The notes beneath the pieces are model-generated. The model ran no database searches and was not told where the DNA came from. It saw only the letters and a list, made by a program, of their open reading frames with translations. From Serripes groenlandicus (Eukaryota; Mollusca; Bivalvia; Cardiida; Cardiidae), in assembly GCA_031761405.1 (NCBI GenBank), contig JASEVX010000005.1:3314050-3378049 (forward strand): a stretch of DNA of 64,000 bases, written 5' to 3'. The position numbers and the translations under genes were made by a program. How positions within the stretch are numbered: the first letter of the stretch is position 1; the number at the start of each line of letters is the position of its first letter. Of this stretch, positions 13,201 through 28,619 are shown piece after piece.

Positions 13201-16200
13201 CCCCGTCAGTTCACACACTCGTGGTCCCTGGGTGAATCAACCCAGCTATGCAATAGACCTGAACACATTGTGGCAAGAGAAGCAATTGCCCGCCATGCTT
13301 TAAAATGTCGTTTTGTTTGCATTGTATGGGTTTTGATCTTGGAAGCGAGTTGTTGCATGACTAAATAAGTGTGGAAAGTGGCATCAAATATCAGCATGTG
13401 GGAAAGGGTTAAGATCTGTTCACGGGTCTTCGCACCTCTGCAGGCCAAATCCCTTTCGGCGGTACGGTGAACGATTTTCCCATAACCCCGTTCCCACATG
13501 CGTACACTCCCTATAAGTGAGCTGTCGAAAACATTGTGATAAAAACAGCCATTGCTCATCATGTTTTCAAAGGTCGTTTTGCTTGCATTGTTGGGGTTTT
13601 AGGCCGTTTTCAACAGCATGTATGCCCAATACCCCTCACTGCTCACACACACATGCTTCCTGGGTGAATCAACCAATCTACGCGATAAGACTGAAAACAG
13701 TGTGGCATAAGGAGCCATTGCTCATCATGTTTTCAAAGGTCGTTTCGAGTGCACTGTACGGAGTTTTAGGCCGTTTTCAACAGCATTTATGTCCAATCAC
13801 TCTCACAGTTCACAAACTCATGGGACCTGGGATAATCAACCCAGCTATGCGTTAGGACTGAAAACAGTGTGGAAAGATGAGCCGTTGCTAATCATGATTT
13901 CAAAGGTCGTTTTGTTTGTATCGTTGGGTGTTTTACTCAATAGTACTGAACACACTGTGACAAAGGGAGCAATTGCCCGCCCTGCTTTCAGAGGTCGTTT
14001 TGTTTGTATTGTTGGGTGTTTTAGGCCGTTTTCCACGTCATTCCAGTCATACCACCCCGTCAGTTCACACACTCGTGATCCCTGGGTGAATCAACCCAGC
14101 TATGTAATAGACCTGAACACATTGTGGCAAGAGAAGCAATTGCCCGCCATGCTTTAAAATGTCGTTTTGTTTGCACATACTCATGTTTTCTGAGTGATTC
14201 TACCCAGCTAGGCAACCCTAGGCGTCCTGGGTGATTCAACCCAGCTATGCGTTAGGACTGAAAACAGTGTGGAAGAAAGAGGAGCCATTGCTAATCATGA
14301 TTTCAAAGGTTGTTGTGTTTGCATTGTTGGGTGTTTAACGCCGTTTTCAACATCATATGTGTCAAATCACGCGCACTGTTCACATACCCATGCGTCCTGG
14401 GTGATTCAACCCAGCTACTCAATAGTACTGAACACACTGTGACAAAGGGAGCAATTGCCCGCCCTGCTTTCAGAGGTCGTTTTGTTTGTACTGTTGGGTG
14501 TTTTAGGCCGATTTCCACATCATTCAAGTCATACCACCCCGTCAGTTCACACACTCGTGGTCCCTGGGTGAATCAACCCAGCTATGCAATAGACCTGAAC
14601 ACATTGTGGCAAGAGAAGCAATTGCCCGCCATGCTTTAAAATGTCGTTTTGTTTGCATTGTATGGGTTTTGATCTTGGAAGCGAGTTGTTGCATGACTAA
14701 ATAAGTGTGGAAAGTGGCATCAAATATCAGCATGTGGGAAAGGGTTAAGATCTGTTCACGGGTCTTCGCACCTCTGCAGGCCAAATCCCTTTCGGCGGTA
14801 CGGTGAACGATTTTCCCATAACCCCGTTCCCACATGCGTACACTCCCTATAAGTGAGCTGTCGAAAACATTGTGATAAAAACAGCCATTGCTCATCATGT
14901 TTTCAAAGGTCGTTTTGCTTGCATTGTTGGGGTTTTAGGCCGTTTTCAACAGCATGTATGCCCAATACCCCTCACTGCTCACACACACATGCTTCCTGGG
15001 TGAATCAACCAATCTACGCGATAAGACTGAAAACAGTGTGGCATAAGGAGCCATTGCTCATCATGTTTTCAAAGGTCGTTTCGAGTGCACTGTACGGAGT
15101 TTTAGGCCGTTTTCAACAGCATTTATGTCCAATCACTCTCACAGTTCACAAACTCATGGGACCTGGGATAATCAACCCAGCTATGCGTTAGGACTGAAAA
15201 CAGTGTGGAAAGATGAGCCGTTGCTAATCATGATTTCAAAGGTCGTTTTGTTTGTATCGTTGGGTGTTTTACTCAATAGTACTGAACACACTGTGACAAA
15301 GGGAGCAATTGCCCGCCCTGCTTTCAGAGGTCGTTTTGTTTGTATTGTTGGGTGTTTTAGGCCGTTTTCCACGTCATTCCAGTCATACCACCCCGTCAGT
15401 TCACACACTCGTGATCCCTGGGTGAATCAACCCAGCTATGTAATAGACCTGAACACATTGTGGCAAGAGAAGCAATTGCCCGCCATGCTTTAAAATGTCG
15501 TTTTGTTTGCACATACTCATGTTTTCTGAGTGATTCTACCCAGCTAGGCAACCCTAGGCGTCCTGGGTGATTCAACCCAGCTATGCGTTAGGACTGAAAA
15601 CAGTGTGGAAGAAAGAGGAGCCATTGCTAATCATGATTTCAAAGGTTGTTGTGTTTGTATTGTTGGGTGTTTAACGCCGTTTTCAACATCATATGTGTCA
15701 AATCACGCGCACTGTTCACATACCCATGCGTCCTGGGTGATTCAACCCAGCTACTCAATAGTACTGAACACACTGTGACAAAGGGAGCAATTGCCCGCCC
15801 TGCTTTCAGAGGTCGTTTTGTTTGTACTGTTGGGTGTTTTAGGCCGATTTCCACATCATTCAAGTCATACCACCCCGTCAGTTCACACACTCGTGGTCCC
15901 TGGGTGAATCAACCCAGCTATGCAATAGACCTGAACACATTGTGGCAAGAGAAGCAATTGCCCGCCATGCTTTAAAATGTCGTTTTGTTTGCATTGTATG
16001 GGTTTTGATCTTGGAAGCGAGTTGTTGCATGACTAAATAAGTGTGGAAAGTGGCATCAAATATCAGCATGTGGGAAAGGGTTAAGATCTGTTCACGGGTC
16101 TTCGCACCTCTGCAGGCCAAATCCCTTTCGGCGGTACGGTGAACGATTTTCCCATAACCCCGTTCCCACATGCGTACACTCCCTATAAGTGAGCTGTCGA

Positions 16201-19200
16201 AAACATTGTGATAAAAACAGCCATTGCTCATCATGTTTTCAAAGGTCGTTTTGCTTGCATTGTTGGGGTTTTAGGCCGTTTTCAACAGCATGTATGCCCA
16301 ATACCCCTCACTGCTCACACACACATGCTTCCTGGGTGAATCAACCAATCTACGCGATAAGACTGAAAACAGTGTGGCATAAGGAGCCATTGCTCATCAT
16401 GTTTTCAAAGGTCGTTTCGAGTGCACTGTACGGAGTTTTAGGCCGTTTTCAACAGCATTTATGTCCAATCACTCTCACAGTTCACAAACTCATGGGACCT
16501 GGGATAATCAACCCAGCTATGCGTTAGGACTGAAAACAGTGTGGAAAGATGAGCCGTTGCTAATCATGATTTCAAAGGTCGTTTTGTTTGTATCGTTGGG
16601 TGTTTTACTCAATAGTACTGAACACACTGTGACAAAGGGAGCAATTGCCCGCCCTGCTTTCAGAGGTCGTTTTGTTTGTATTGTTGGGTGTTTTAGGCCG
16701 TTTTCCACGTCATTCCAGTCATACCACCCCGTCAGTTCACACACTCGTGATCCCTGGGTGAATCAACCCAGCTATGTAATAGACCTGAACACATTGTGGC
16801 AAGAGAAGCAATTGCCCGCCATGCTTTAAAATGTCGTTTTGTTTGCACATACTCATGTTTTCTGAGTGATTCTACCCAGCTAGGCAACCCTAGGCGTCCT
16901 GGGTGATTCAACCCAGCTATGCGTTAGGACTGAAAACAGTGTGGAAGAAAGAGGAGCCATTGCTAATCATGATTTCAAAGGTTGTTGTGTTTGTATTGTT
17001 GGGTGTTTAACGCCGTTTTCAACATCATATGTGTCAAATCACGCGCACTGTTCACATACCCATGCGTCCTGGGTGATTCAACCCAGCTACTCAATAGTAC
17101 TGAACACACTGTGACAAAGGGAGCAATTGCCCGCCCTGCTTTCAGAGGTCGTTTTGTTTGTACTGTTGGGTGTTTTAGGCCGATTTCCACATCATTCAAG
17201 TCATACCACCCCGTCAGTTCACACACTCGTGGTCCCTGGGTGAATCAACCCAGCTATGCAATAGACCTGAACACATTGTGGCAAGAGAAGCAATTGCCCG
17301 CCATGCTTTAAAATGTCGTTTTGTTTGCATTGTATGGGTTTTGATCTTGGAAGCGAGTTGTTGCATGACTAAATAAGTGTGGAAAGTGGCATCAAATATC
17401 AGCATGTGGGAAAGGGTTAAGATCTGTTCACGGGTCTTCGCACCTCTGCAGGCCAAATCCCTTTCGGCGGTACGGTGAACGATTTTCCCATAACCCCGTT
17501 CCCACATGCGTACACTCCCTATAAGTGAGCTGTCGAAAACATTGTGATAAAAACAGCCATTGCTCATCATGTTTTCAAAGGTCGTTTTGCTTGCATTGTT
17601 GGGGTTTTAGGCCGTTTTCAACAGCATGTATGCCCAATACCCCTCACTGCTCACACACACATGCTTCCTGGGTGAATCAACCAATCTACGCGATAAGACT
17701 GAAAACAGTGTGGCATAAGGAGCCATTGCTCATCATGTTTTCAAAGGTCGTTTCGAGTGCACTGTACGGAGTTTTAGGCCGTTTTCAACAGCATTTATGT
17801 CCAATCACTCTCACAGTTCACAAACTCATGGGACCTGGGATAATCAACCCAGCTATGCGTTAGGACTGAAAACAGTGTGGAAAGATGAGCCGTTGCTAAT
17901 CATGATTTCAAAGGTCGTTTTGTTTGTATCGTTGGGTGTTTTACTCAATAGTACTGAACACACTGTGACAAAGGGAGCAATTGCCCGCCCTGCTTTCAGA
18001 GGTCGTTTTGTTTGTATTGTTGGGTGTTTTAGGCCGTTTTCCACGTCATTCCAGTCATACCACCCCGTCAGTTCACACACTCGTGATCCCTGGGTGAATC
18101 AACCCAGCTATGTAATAGACCTGAACACATTGTGGCAAGAGAAGCAATTGCCCGCCATGCTTTAAAATGTCGTTTTGTTTGCACATACTCATGTTTTCTG
18201 AGTGATTCTACCCAGCTAGGCAACCCTAGGCGTCCTGGGTGATTCAACCCAGCTATGCGTTAGGACTGAAAACAGTGTGGAAGAAAGAGGAGCCATTGCT
18301 AATCATGATTTCAAAGGTTGTTGTGTTTGTATTGTTGGGTGTTTAACGCCGTTTTCAACATCATATGTGTCAAATCACGCGCACTGTTCACATACCCATG
18401 CGTCCTGGGTGATTCAACCCAGCTACTCAATAGTACTGAACACACTGTGACAAAGGGAGCAATTGCCCGCCCTGCTTTCAGAGGTCGTTTTGTTTGTACT
18501 GTTGGGTGTTTTAGGCCGATTTCCACATCATTCAAGTCATACCACCCCGTCAGTTCACACACTCGTGGTCCCTGGGTGAATCAACCCAGCTATGCAATAG
18601 ACCTGAACACATTGTGGCAAGAGAAGCAATTGCCCGCCATGCTTTAAAATGTCGTTTTGTTTGCATTGTATGGGTTTTGATCTTGGAAGCGAGTTGTTGC
18701 ATGACTAAATAAGTGTGGAAAGTGGCATCAAATATCAGCATGTGGGAAAGGGTTAAAATCTGTTCACGGGTCTTCGCACCTCTGCAGGCCAAATCCCTTT
18801 CGGCGGTACGGTGAACGATTTTCCCATAACCCCGTTCCCACATGCGTACACTCCCTATAAGTGAGCTGTCGAAAACATTGTGATAAAAACAGCCATTGCT
18901 CATCATGTTTTCAAAGGTCGTTTTGCTTGCATTGTTGGGGTTTTAGGCCGTTTTCAACAGCATGTATGCCCAATACCCCTCACTGCTCACACACACATGC
19001 TTCCTGGGTGAATCAACCAATCTACGCGATAAGACTGAAAACAGTGTGGCATAAGGAGCCATTGCTCATCATGTTTTCAAAGGTCGTTTCGAGTGCACTG
19101 TACGGAGTTTTAGGCCGTTTTCAACAGCATTTATGTCCAATCACTCTCACAGTTCACAAACTCATGGGACCTGGGATAATCAACCCAGCTATGCGTTAGG

Positions 19201-22200
19201 ACTGAAAACAGTGTGGAAAGATGAGCCGTTGCTAATCATGATTTCAAAGGTCGTTTTGTTTGTATCGTTGGGTGTTTTACTCAATAGTACTGAACACACT
19301 GTGACAAAGGGAGCAATTGCCCGCCCTGCTTTCAGAGGTCGTTTTGTTTGTATTGTTGGGTGTTTTAGGCCGTTTTCCACGTCATTCCAGTCATACCACC
19401 CCGTCAGTTCACACACTCGTGATCCCTGGGTGAATCAACCCAGCTATGTAATAGACCTGAACACATTGTGGCAAGAGAAGCAATTGCCCGCCATGCTTTA
19501 AAATGTCGTTTTGTTTGCACATACTCATGTTTTCTGAGTGATTCTACCCAGCTAGGCAACCCTAGGCGTCCTGGGTGATTCAACCCAGCTATGCGTTAGG
19601 ACTGAAAACAGTGTGGAAGAAAGAGGAGCCATTGCTAATCATGATTTCAAAGGTTGTTGTGTTTGTATTGTTGGGTGTTTAACGCCGTTTTCAACATCAT
19701 ATGTGTCAAATCACGCGCACTGTTCACATACCCATGCGTCCTGGGTGATTCAACCCAGCTACTCAATAGTACTGAACACACTGTGACAAAGGGAGCAATT
19801 GCCCGCCCTGCTTTCAGAGGTCGTTTTGTTTGTACTGTTGGGTGTTTTAGGCCGATTTCCACATCATTCAAGTCATACCACCCCGTCAGTTCACACACTC
19901 GTGGTCCCTGGGTGAATCAACCCAGCTATGCAATAGACCTGAACACATTGTGGCAAGAGAAGCAATTGCCCGCCATGCTTTAAAATGTCGTTTTGTTTGC
20001 ATTGTATGGGTTTTGATCTTGGAAGCGAGTTGTTGCATGACTAAATAAGTGTGGAAAGTGGCATCAAATATCAGCATGTGGGAAAGGGTTAAGATCTGTT
20101 CACGGGTCTTCGCACCTCTGCAGGCCAAATCCCTTTCGGCGGTACGGTGAACGATTTTCCCATAACCCCGTTCCCACATGCGTACACTCCCTATAAGTGA
20201 GCTGTCGAAAACATTGTGATAAAAACAGCCATTGCTCATCATGTTTTCAAAGGTCGTTTTGCTTGCATTGTTGGGGTTTTAGGCCGTTTTCAACAGCATG
20301 TATGCCCAATACCCCTCACTGCTCACACACACATGCTTCCTGGGTGAATCAACCAATCTACGCGATAAGACTGAAAACAGTGTGGCATAAGGAGCCATTG
20401 CTCATCATGTTTTCAAAGGTCGTTTCGAGTGCACTGTACGGAGTTTTAGGCCGTTTTCAACAGCATTTATGTCCAATCACTCTCACAGTTCACAAACTCA
20501 TGGGACCTGGGATAATCAACCCAGCTATGCGTTAGGACTGAAAACAGTGTGGAAAGATGAGCCGTTGCTAATCATGATTTCAAAGGTCGTTTTGTTTGTA
20601 TCGTTGGGTGTTTTACTCAATAGTACTGAACACACTGTGACAAAGGGAGCAATTGCCCGCCCTGCTTTCAGAGGTCGTTTTGTTTGTATTGTTGGGTGTT
20701 TTAGGCCGTTTTCCACGTCATTCCAGTCATACCACCCCGTCAGTTCACACACTCGTGATCCCTGGGTGAATCAACCCAGCTATGTAATAGACCTGAACAC
20801 ATTGTGGCAAGAGAAGCAATTGCCCGCCATGCTTTAAAATGTCGTTTTGTTTGCACATACTCATGTTTTCTGAGTGATTCTACCCAGCTAGGCAACCCTA
20901 GGCGTCCTGGGTGATTCAACCCAGCTATGCGTTAGGACTGAAAACAGTGTGGAAGAAAGAGGAGCCATTGCTAATCATGATTTCAAAGGTTGTTGTGTTT
21001 GCATTGTTGGGTGTTTAACGCCGTTTTCAACATCATATGTGTCAAATCACGCGCACTGTTCACATACCCATGCGTCCTGGGTGATTCAACCCAGCTACTC
21101 AATAGTACTGAACACACTGTGACAAAGGGAGCAATTGCCCGCCCTGCTTTCAGAGGTCGTTTTGTTTGTACTGTTGGGTGTTTTAGGCCGATTTCCACAT
21201 CATTCAAGTCATACCACCCCGTCAGTTCACACACTCGTGGTCCCTGGGTGAATCAACCCAGCTATGCAATAGACCTGAACACATTGTGGCAAGAGAAGCA
21301 ATTGCCCGCCATGCTTTAAAATGTCGTTTTGTTTGCATTGTATGGGTTTTGATCTTGGAAGCGAGTTGTTGCATGACTAAATAAGTGTGGAAAGTGGCAT
21401 CAAATATCAGCATGTGGGAAAGGGTTAAGATCTGTTCACGGGTCTTCGCACCTCTGCAGGCCAAATCCCTTTCGGCGGTACGGTGAACGATTTTCCCATA
21501 ACCCCGTTCCCACATGCGTACACTCCCTATAAGTGAGCTGTCGAAAACATTGTGATAAAAACAGCCATTGCTCATCATGTTTTCAAAGGTCGTTTTGCTT
21601 GCATTGTTGGGGTTTTAGGCCGTTTTCAACAGCATGTATGCCCAATACCCCTCACTGCTCACACACACATGCTTCCTGGGTGAATCAACCAATCTACGCG
21701 ATAAGACTGAAAACAGTGTGGCATAAGGAGCCATTGCTCATCATGTTTTCAAAGGTCGTTTCGAGTGCACTGTACGGAGTTTTAGGCCGTTTTCAACAGC
21801 ATTTATGTCCAATCACTCTCACAGTTCACAAACTCATGGGACCTGGGATAATCAACCCAGCTATGCGTTAGGACTGAAAACAGTGTGGAAAGATGAGCCG
21901 TTGCTAATCATGATTTCAAAGGTCGTTTTGTTTGTATCGTTGGGTGTTTTACTCAATAGTACTGAACACACTGTGACAAAGGGAGCAATTGCCCGCCCTG
22001 CTTTCAGAGGTCGTTTTGTTTGTATTGTTGGGTGTTTTAGGCCGTTTTCCACGTCATTCCAGTCATACCACCCCGTCAGTTCACACACTCGTGATCCCTG
22101 GGTGAATCAACCCAGCTATGTAATAGACCTGAACACATTGTGGCAAGAGAAGCAATTGCCCGCCATGCTTTAAAATGTCGTTTTGTTTGCACATACTCAT

Positions 22201-25200
22201 GTTTTCTGAGTGATTCTACCCAGCTAGGCAACCCTAGGCGTCCTGGGTGATTCAACCCAGCTATGCGTTAGGACTGAAAACAGTGTGGAAGAAAGAGGAG
22301 CCATTGCTAATCATGATTTCAAAGGTTGTTGTGTTTGCATTGTTGGGTGTTTAACGCCGTTTTCAACATCATATGTGTCAAATCACGCGCACTGTTCACA
22401 TACCCATGCGTCCTGGGTGATTCAACCCAGCTACTCAATAGTACTGAACACACTGTGACAAAGGGAGCAATTGCCCGCCCTGCTTTCAGAGGTCGTTTTG
22501 TTTGTACTGCTGGGTGTTTTAGGCCGATTTCCACATCATTCAAGTCATACCACCCCGTCAGTTCACACACTCGTGGTCCCTGGGTGAATCAACCCAGCTA
22601 TGCAATAGACCTGAACACATTGTGGCAAGAGAAGCAATTGCCCGCCATGCTTTAAAATGTCGTTTTGTTTGCATTGTATGGGTTTTGATCTTGGAAGCGA
22701 GTTGTTGCATGACTAAATAAGTGTGGAAAGTGGCATCAAATATCAGCATGTGGGAAAGGGTTAAGATCTGTTCACGGGTCTTCGCACCTCTGCAGGCCAA
22801 ATCCCTTTCGGCGGTACGGTGAACGATTTTCCCATAACCCCGTTCCCACATGCGTACACTCCCTATAAGTGAGCTGTCGAAAACATTGTGATAAAAACAG
22901 CCATTGCTCATCATGTTTTCAAAGGTCGTTTTGCTTGCATTGTTGGGGTTTTAGGCCGTTTTCAACAGCATGTATGCCCAATACCCCTCACTGCTCACAC
23001 ACACATGCTTCCTGGGTGAATCAACCAATCTACGCGATAAGACTGAAAACAGTGTGGCATAAGGAGCCATTGCTCATCATGTTTTCAAAGGTCGTTTCGA
23101 GTGCACTGTACGGAGTTTTAGGCCGTTTTCAACAGCATTTATGTCCAATCACTCTCACAGTTCACAAACTCATGGGACCTGGGATAATCAACCCAGCTAT
23201 GCGTTAGGACTGAAAACAGTGTGGAAAGATGAGCCGTTGCTAATCATGATTTCAAAGGTCGTTTTGTTTGTATCGTTGGGTGTTTTACTCAATAGTACTG
23301 AACACACTGTGACAAAGGGAGCAATTGCCCGCCCTGCTTTCAGAGGTCGTTTTGTTTGTATTGTTGGGTGTTTTAGGCCGTTTTCCACGTCATTCCAGTC
23401 ATACCACCCCGTCAGTTCACACACTCGTGATCCCTGGGTGAATCAACCCAGCTATGTAATAGACCTGAACACATTGTGGCAAGAGAAGCAATTGCCCGCC
23501 ATGCTTTAAAATGTCGTTTTGTTTGCACATACTCATGTTTTCTGAGTGATTCTACCCAGCTAGGCAACCCTAGGCGTCCTGGGTGATTCAACCCAGCTAT
23601 GCGTTAGGACTGAAAACAGTGTGGAAGAAAGAGGAGCCATTGCTAATCATGATTTCAAAGGTTGTTGTGTTTGCATTGTTGGGTGTTTAACGCCGTTTTC
23701 AACATCATATGTGTCAAATCACGCGCACTGTTCACATACCCATGCGTCCTGGGTGATTCAACCCAGCTACTCAATAGTACTGAACACACTGTGACAAAGG
23801 GAGCAATTGCCCGCCCTGCTTTCAGAGGTCGTTTTGTTTGTACTGTTGGGTGTTTTAGGCCGATTTCCACATCATTCAAGTCATACCACCCCGTCAGTTC
23901 ACACACTCGTGGTCCCTGGGTGAATCAACCCAGCTATGCAATAGACCTGAACACATTGTGGCAAGAGAAGCAATTGCCCGCCATGCTTTAAAATGTCGTT
24001 TTGTTTGCATTGTATGGGTTTTGATCTTGGAAGCGAGTTGTTGCATGACTAAATAAGTGTGGAAAGTGGCATCAAATATCAGCATGTGGGAAAGGGTTAA
24101 GATCTGTTCACGGGTCTTCGCACCTCTGCAGGCCAAATCCCTTTCGGCGGTACGGTGAACGATTTTCCCATAACCCCGTTCCCACATGCGTACACTCCCT
24201 ATAAGTGAGCTGTCGAAAACATTGTGATAAAAACAGCCATTGCTCATCATGTTTTCAAAGGTCGTTTTGCTTGCATTGTTGGGGTTTTAGGCCGTTTTCA
24301 ACAGCATGTATGCCCAATACCCCTCACTGCTCACACACACATGCTTCCTGGGTGAATCAACCAATCTACGCGATAAGACTGAAAACAGTGTGGCATAAGG
24401 AGCCATTGCTCATCATGTTTTCAAAGGTCGTTTCGAGTGCACTGTACGGAGTTTTAGGCCGTTTTCAACAGCATTTATGTCCAATCACTCTCACAGTTCA
24501 CAAACTCATGGGACCTGGGATAATCAACCCAGCTATGCGTTAGGACTGAAAACAGTGTGGAAAGATGAGCCGTTGCTAATCATGATTTCAAAGGTCGTTT
24601 TGTTTGTATCGTTGGGTGTTTTACTCAATAGTACTGAACACACTGTGACAAAGGGAGCAATTGCCCGCCCTGCTTTCAGAGGTCGTTTTGTTTGTATTGT
24701 TGGGTGTTTTAGGCCGTTTTCCACGTCATTCCAGTCATACCACCCCGTCAGTTCACACACTCGTGATCCCTGGGTGAATCAACCCAGCTATGTAATAGAC
24801 CTGAACACATTGTGGCAAGAGAAGCAATTGCCCGCCATGCTTTAAAATGTCGTTTTGTTTGCACATACTCATGTTTTCTGAGTGATTCTACCCAGCTAGG
24901 CAACCCTAGGCGTCCTGGGTGATTCAACCCAGCTATGCGTTAGGACTGAAAACAGTGTGGAAGAAAGAGGAGCCATTGCTAATCATGATTTCAAAGGTTG
25001 TTGTGTTTGCATTGTTGGGTGTTTAACGCCGTTTTCAACATCATATGTGTCAAATCACGCGCACTGTTCACATACCCATGCGTCCTGGGTGATTCAACCC
25101 AGCTACTCAATAGTACTGAACACACTGTGACAAAGGGAGCAATTGCCCGCCCTGCTTTCAGAGGTCGTTTTGTTTGTACTGTTGGGTGTTTTAGGCCGAT

Positions 25201-28200
25201 TTCCACATCATTCAAGTCATACCACCCCGTCAGTTCACACACTCGTGGTCCCTGGGTGAATCAACCCAGCTATGCAATAGACCTGAACACATTGTGGCAA
25301 GAGAAGCAATTGCCCGCCATGCTTTAAAATGTCGTTTTGTTTGCATTGTATGGGTTTTGATCTTGGAAGCGAGTTGTTGCATGACTAAATAAGTGTGGAA
25401 AGTGGCATCAAATATCAGCATGTGGGAAAGGGTTAAGATCTGTTCACGGGTCTTCGCACCTCTGCAGGCCAAATCCCTTTCGGCGGTACGGTGAACGATT
25501 TTCCCATAACCCCGTTCCCACATGCGTACACTCCCTATAAGTGAGCTGTCGAAAACATTGTGATAAAAACAGCCATTGCTCATCATGTTTTCAAAGGTCG
25601 TTTTGCTTGCATTGTTGGGGTTTTAGGCCGTTTTCAACAGCATGTATGCCCAATACCCCTCACTGCTCACACACACATGCTTCCTGGGTGAATCAACCAA
25701 TCTACGCGATAAGACTGAAAACAGTGTGGCATAAGGAGCCATTGCTCATCATGTTTTCAAAGGTCGTTTCGAGTGCACTGTACGGAGTTTTAGGCCGTTT
25801 TCAACAGCATTTATGTCCAATCACTCTCACAGTTCACAAACTCATGGGACCTGGGATAATCAACCCAGCTATGCGTTAGGACTGAAAACAGTGTGGAAAG
25901 ATGAGCCGTTGCTAATCATGATTTCAAAGGTCGTTTTGTTTGTATCGTTGGGTGTTTTACTCAATAGTACTGAACACACTGTGACAAAGGGAGCAATTGC
26001 CCGCCCTGCTTTCAGAGGTCGTTTTGTTTGTATTGTTGGGTGTTTTAGGCCGTTTTCCACGTCATTCCAGTCATACCACCCCGTCAGTTCACACACTCGT
26101 GATCCCTGGGTGAATCAACCCAGCTATGTAATAGACCTGAACACATTGTGGCAAGAGAAGCAATTGCCCGCCATGCTTTAAAATGTCGTTTTGTTTGCAC
26201 ATACTCATGTTTTCTGAGTGATTCTACCCAGCTAGGCAACCCTAGGCGTCCTGGGTGATTCAACCCAGCTATGCGTTAGGACTGAAAACAGTGTGGAAGA
26301 AAGAGGAGCCATTGCTAATCATGATTTCAAAGGTTGTTGTGTTTGCATTGTTGGGTGTTTAACGCCGTTTTCAACATCATATGTGTCAAATCACGCGCAC
26401 TGTTCACATACCCATGCGTCCTGGGTGATTCAACCCAGCTACTCAATAGTACTGAACACACTGTGACAAAGGGAGCAATTGCCCGCCCTGCTTTCAGAGG
26501 TCGTTTTGTTTGTACTGTTGGGTGTTTTAGGCCGATTTCCACATCATTCAAGTCATACCACCCCGTCAGTTCACACACTCGTGGTCCCTGGGTGAATCAA
26601 CCCAGCTATGCAATAGACCTGAACACATTGTGGCAAGAGAAGCAATTGCCCGCCATGCTTTAAAATGTCGTTTTGTTTGCATTGTATGGGTTTTGATCTT
26701 GGAAGCGAGTTGTTGCATGACTAAATAAGTGTGGAAAGTGGCATCAAATATCAGCATGTGGGAAAGGGTTAAGATCTGTTCACGGGTCTTCGCACCTCTG
26801 CAGGCCAAATCCCTTTCGGCGGTACGGTGAACGATTTTCCCATAACCCCGTTCCCACATGCGTACACTCCCTATAAGTGAGCTGTCGAAAACATTGTGAT
26901 AAAAACAGCCATTGCTCATCATGTTTTCAAAGGTCGTTTTGCTTGCATTGTTGGGGTTTTAGGCCGTTTTCAACAGCATGTATGCCCAATACCCCTCACT
27001 GCTCACACACACATGCTTCCTGGGTGAATCAACCAATCTACGCGATAAGACTGAAAACAGTGTGGCATAAGGAGCCATTGCTCATCATGTTTTCAAAGGT
27101 CGTTTCGAGTGCACTGTACGGAGTTTTAGGCCGTTTTCAACAGCATTTATGTCCAATCACTCTCACAGTTCACAAACTCATGGGACCTGGGATAATCAAC
27201 CCAGCTATGCGTTAGGACTGAAAACAGTGTGGAAAGATGAGCCGTTGCTAATCATGATTTCAAAGGTCGTTTTGTTTGTATCGTTGGGTGTTTTACTCAA
27301 TAGTACTGAACACACTGTGACAAAGGGAGCAATTGCCCGCCCTGCTTTCAGAGGTCGTTTTGTTTGTATTGTTGGGTGTTTTAGGCCGTTTTCCACGTCA
27401 TTCCAGTCATACCACCCCGTCAGTTCACACACTCGTGATCCCTGGGTGAATCAACCCAGCTATGTAATAGACCTGAACACATTGTGGCAAGAGAAGCAAT
27501 TGCCCGCCATGCTTTAAAATGTCGTTTTGTTTGCACATACTCATGTTTTCTGAGTGATTCTACCCAGCTAGGCAACCCTAGGCGTCCTGGGTGATTCAAC
27601 CCAGCTATGCGTTAGGACTGAAAACAGTGTGGAAGAAAGAGGAGCCATTGCTAATCATGATTTCAAAGGTTGTTGTGTTTGCATTGTTGGGTGTTTAACG
27701 CCGTTTTCAACATCATATGTGTCAAATCACGCGCACTGTTCACATACCCATGCGTCCTGGGTGATTCAACCCAGCTACTCAATAGTACTGAACACACTGT
27801 GACAAAGGGAGCAATTGCCCGCCCTGCTTTCAGAGGTCGTTTTGTTTGTACTGTTGGGTGTTTTAGGCCGATTTCCACATCATTCAAGTCATACCACCCC
27901 GTCAGTTCACACACTCGTGGTCCCTGGGTGAATCAACCCAGCTATGCAATAGACCTGAACACATTGTGGCAAGAGAAGCAATTGCCCGCCATGCTTTAAA
28001 ATGTCGTTTTGTTTGCATTGTATGGGTTTTGATCTTGGAAGCGAGTTGTTGCATGACTAAATAAGTGTGGAAAGTGGCATCAAATATCAGCATGTGGGAA
28101 AGGGTTAAGATCTGTTCACGGGTCTTCGCACCTCTGCAGGCCAAATCCCTTTCGGCGGTACGGTGAACGATTTTCCCATAACCCCGTTCCCACATGCGTA

Positions 28201-28619
28201 CACTCCCTATAAGTGAGCTGTCGAAAACATTGTGATAAAAACAGCCATTGCTCATCATGTTTTCAAAGGTCGTTTTGCTTGCATTGTTGGGGTTTTAGGC
28301 CGTTTTCAACAGCATGTATGCCCAATACCCCTCACTGCTCACACACACATGCTTCCTGGGTGAATCAACCAATCTACGCGATAAGACTGAAAACAGTGTG
28401 GCATAAGGAGCCATTGCTCATCATGTTTTCAAAGGTCGTTTCGAGTGCACTGTACGGAGTTTTAGGCCGTTTTCAACAGCATTTATGTCCAATCACTCTC
28501 ACAGTTCACAAACTCATGGGACCTGGGATAATCAACCCAGCTATGCGTTAGGACTGAAAACAGTGTGGAAAGATGAGCCGTTGCTAATCATGATTTCAAA
28601 GGTCGTTTTGTTTGTATCG

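Noticed and set aside
157..28551. Repeated open frames of 75-122 codons in every satellite unit
   Set aside because: They overlap on both strands, have no domain, and are identical only because the DNA is homogenised; in the more divergent domain 2 the homologous frames are broken or change length with the CA tract.
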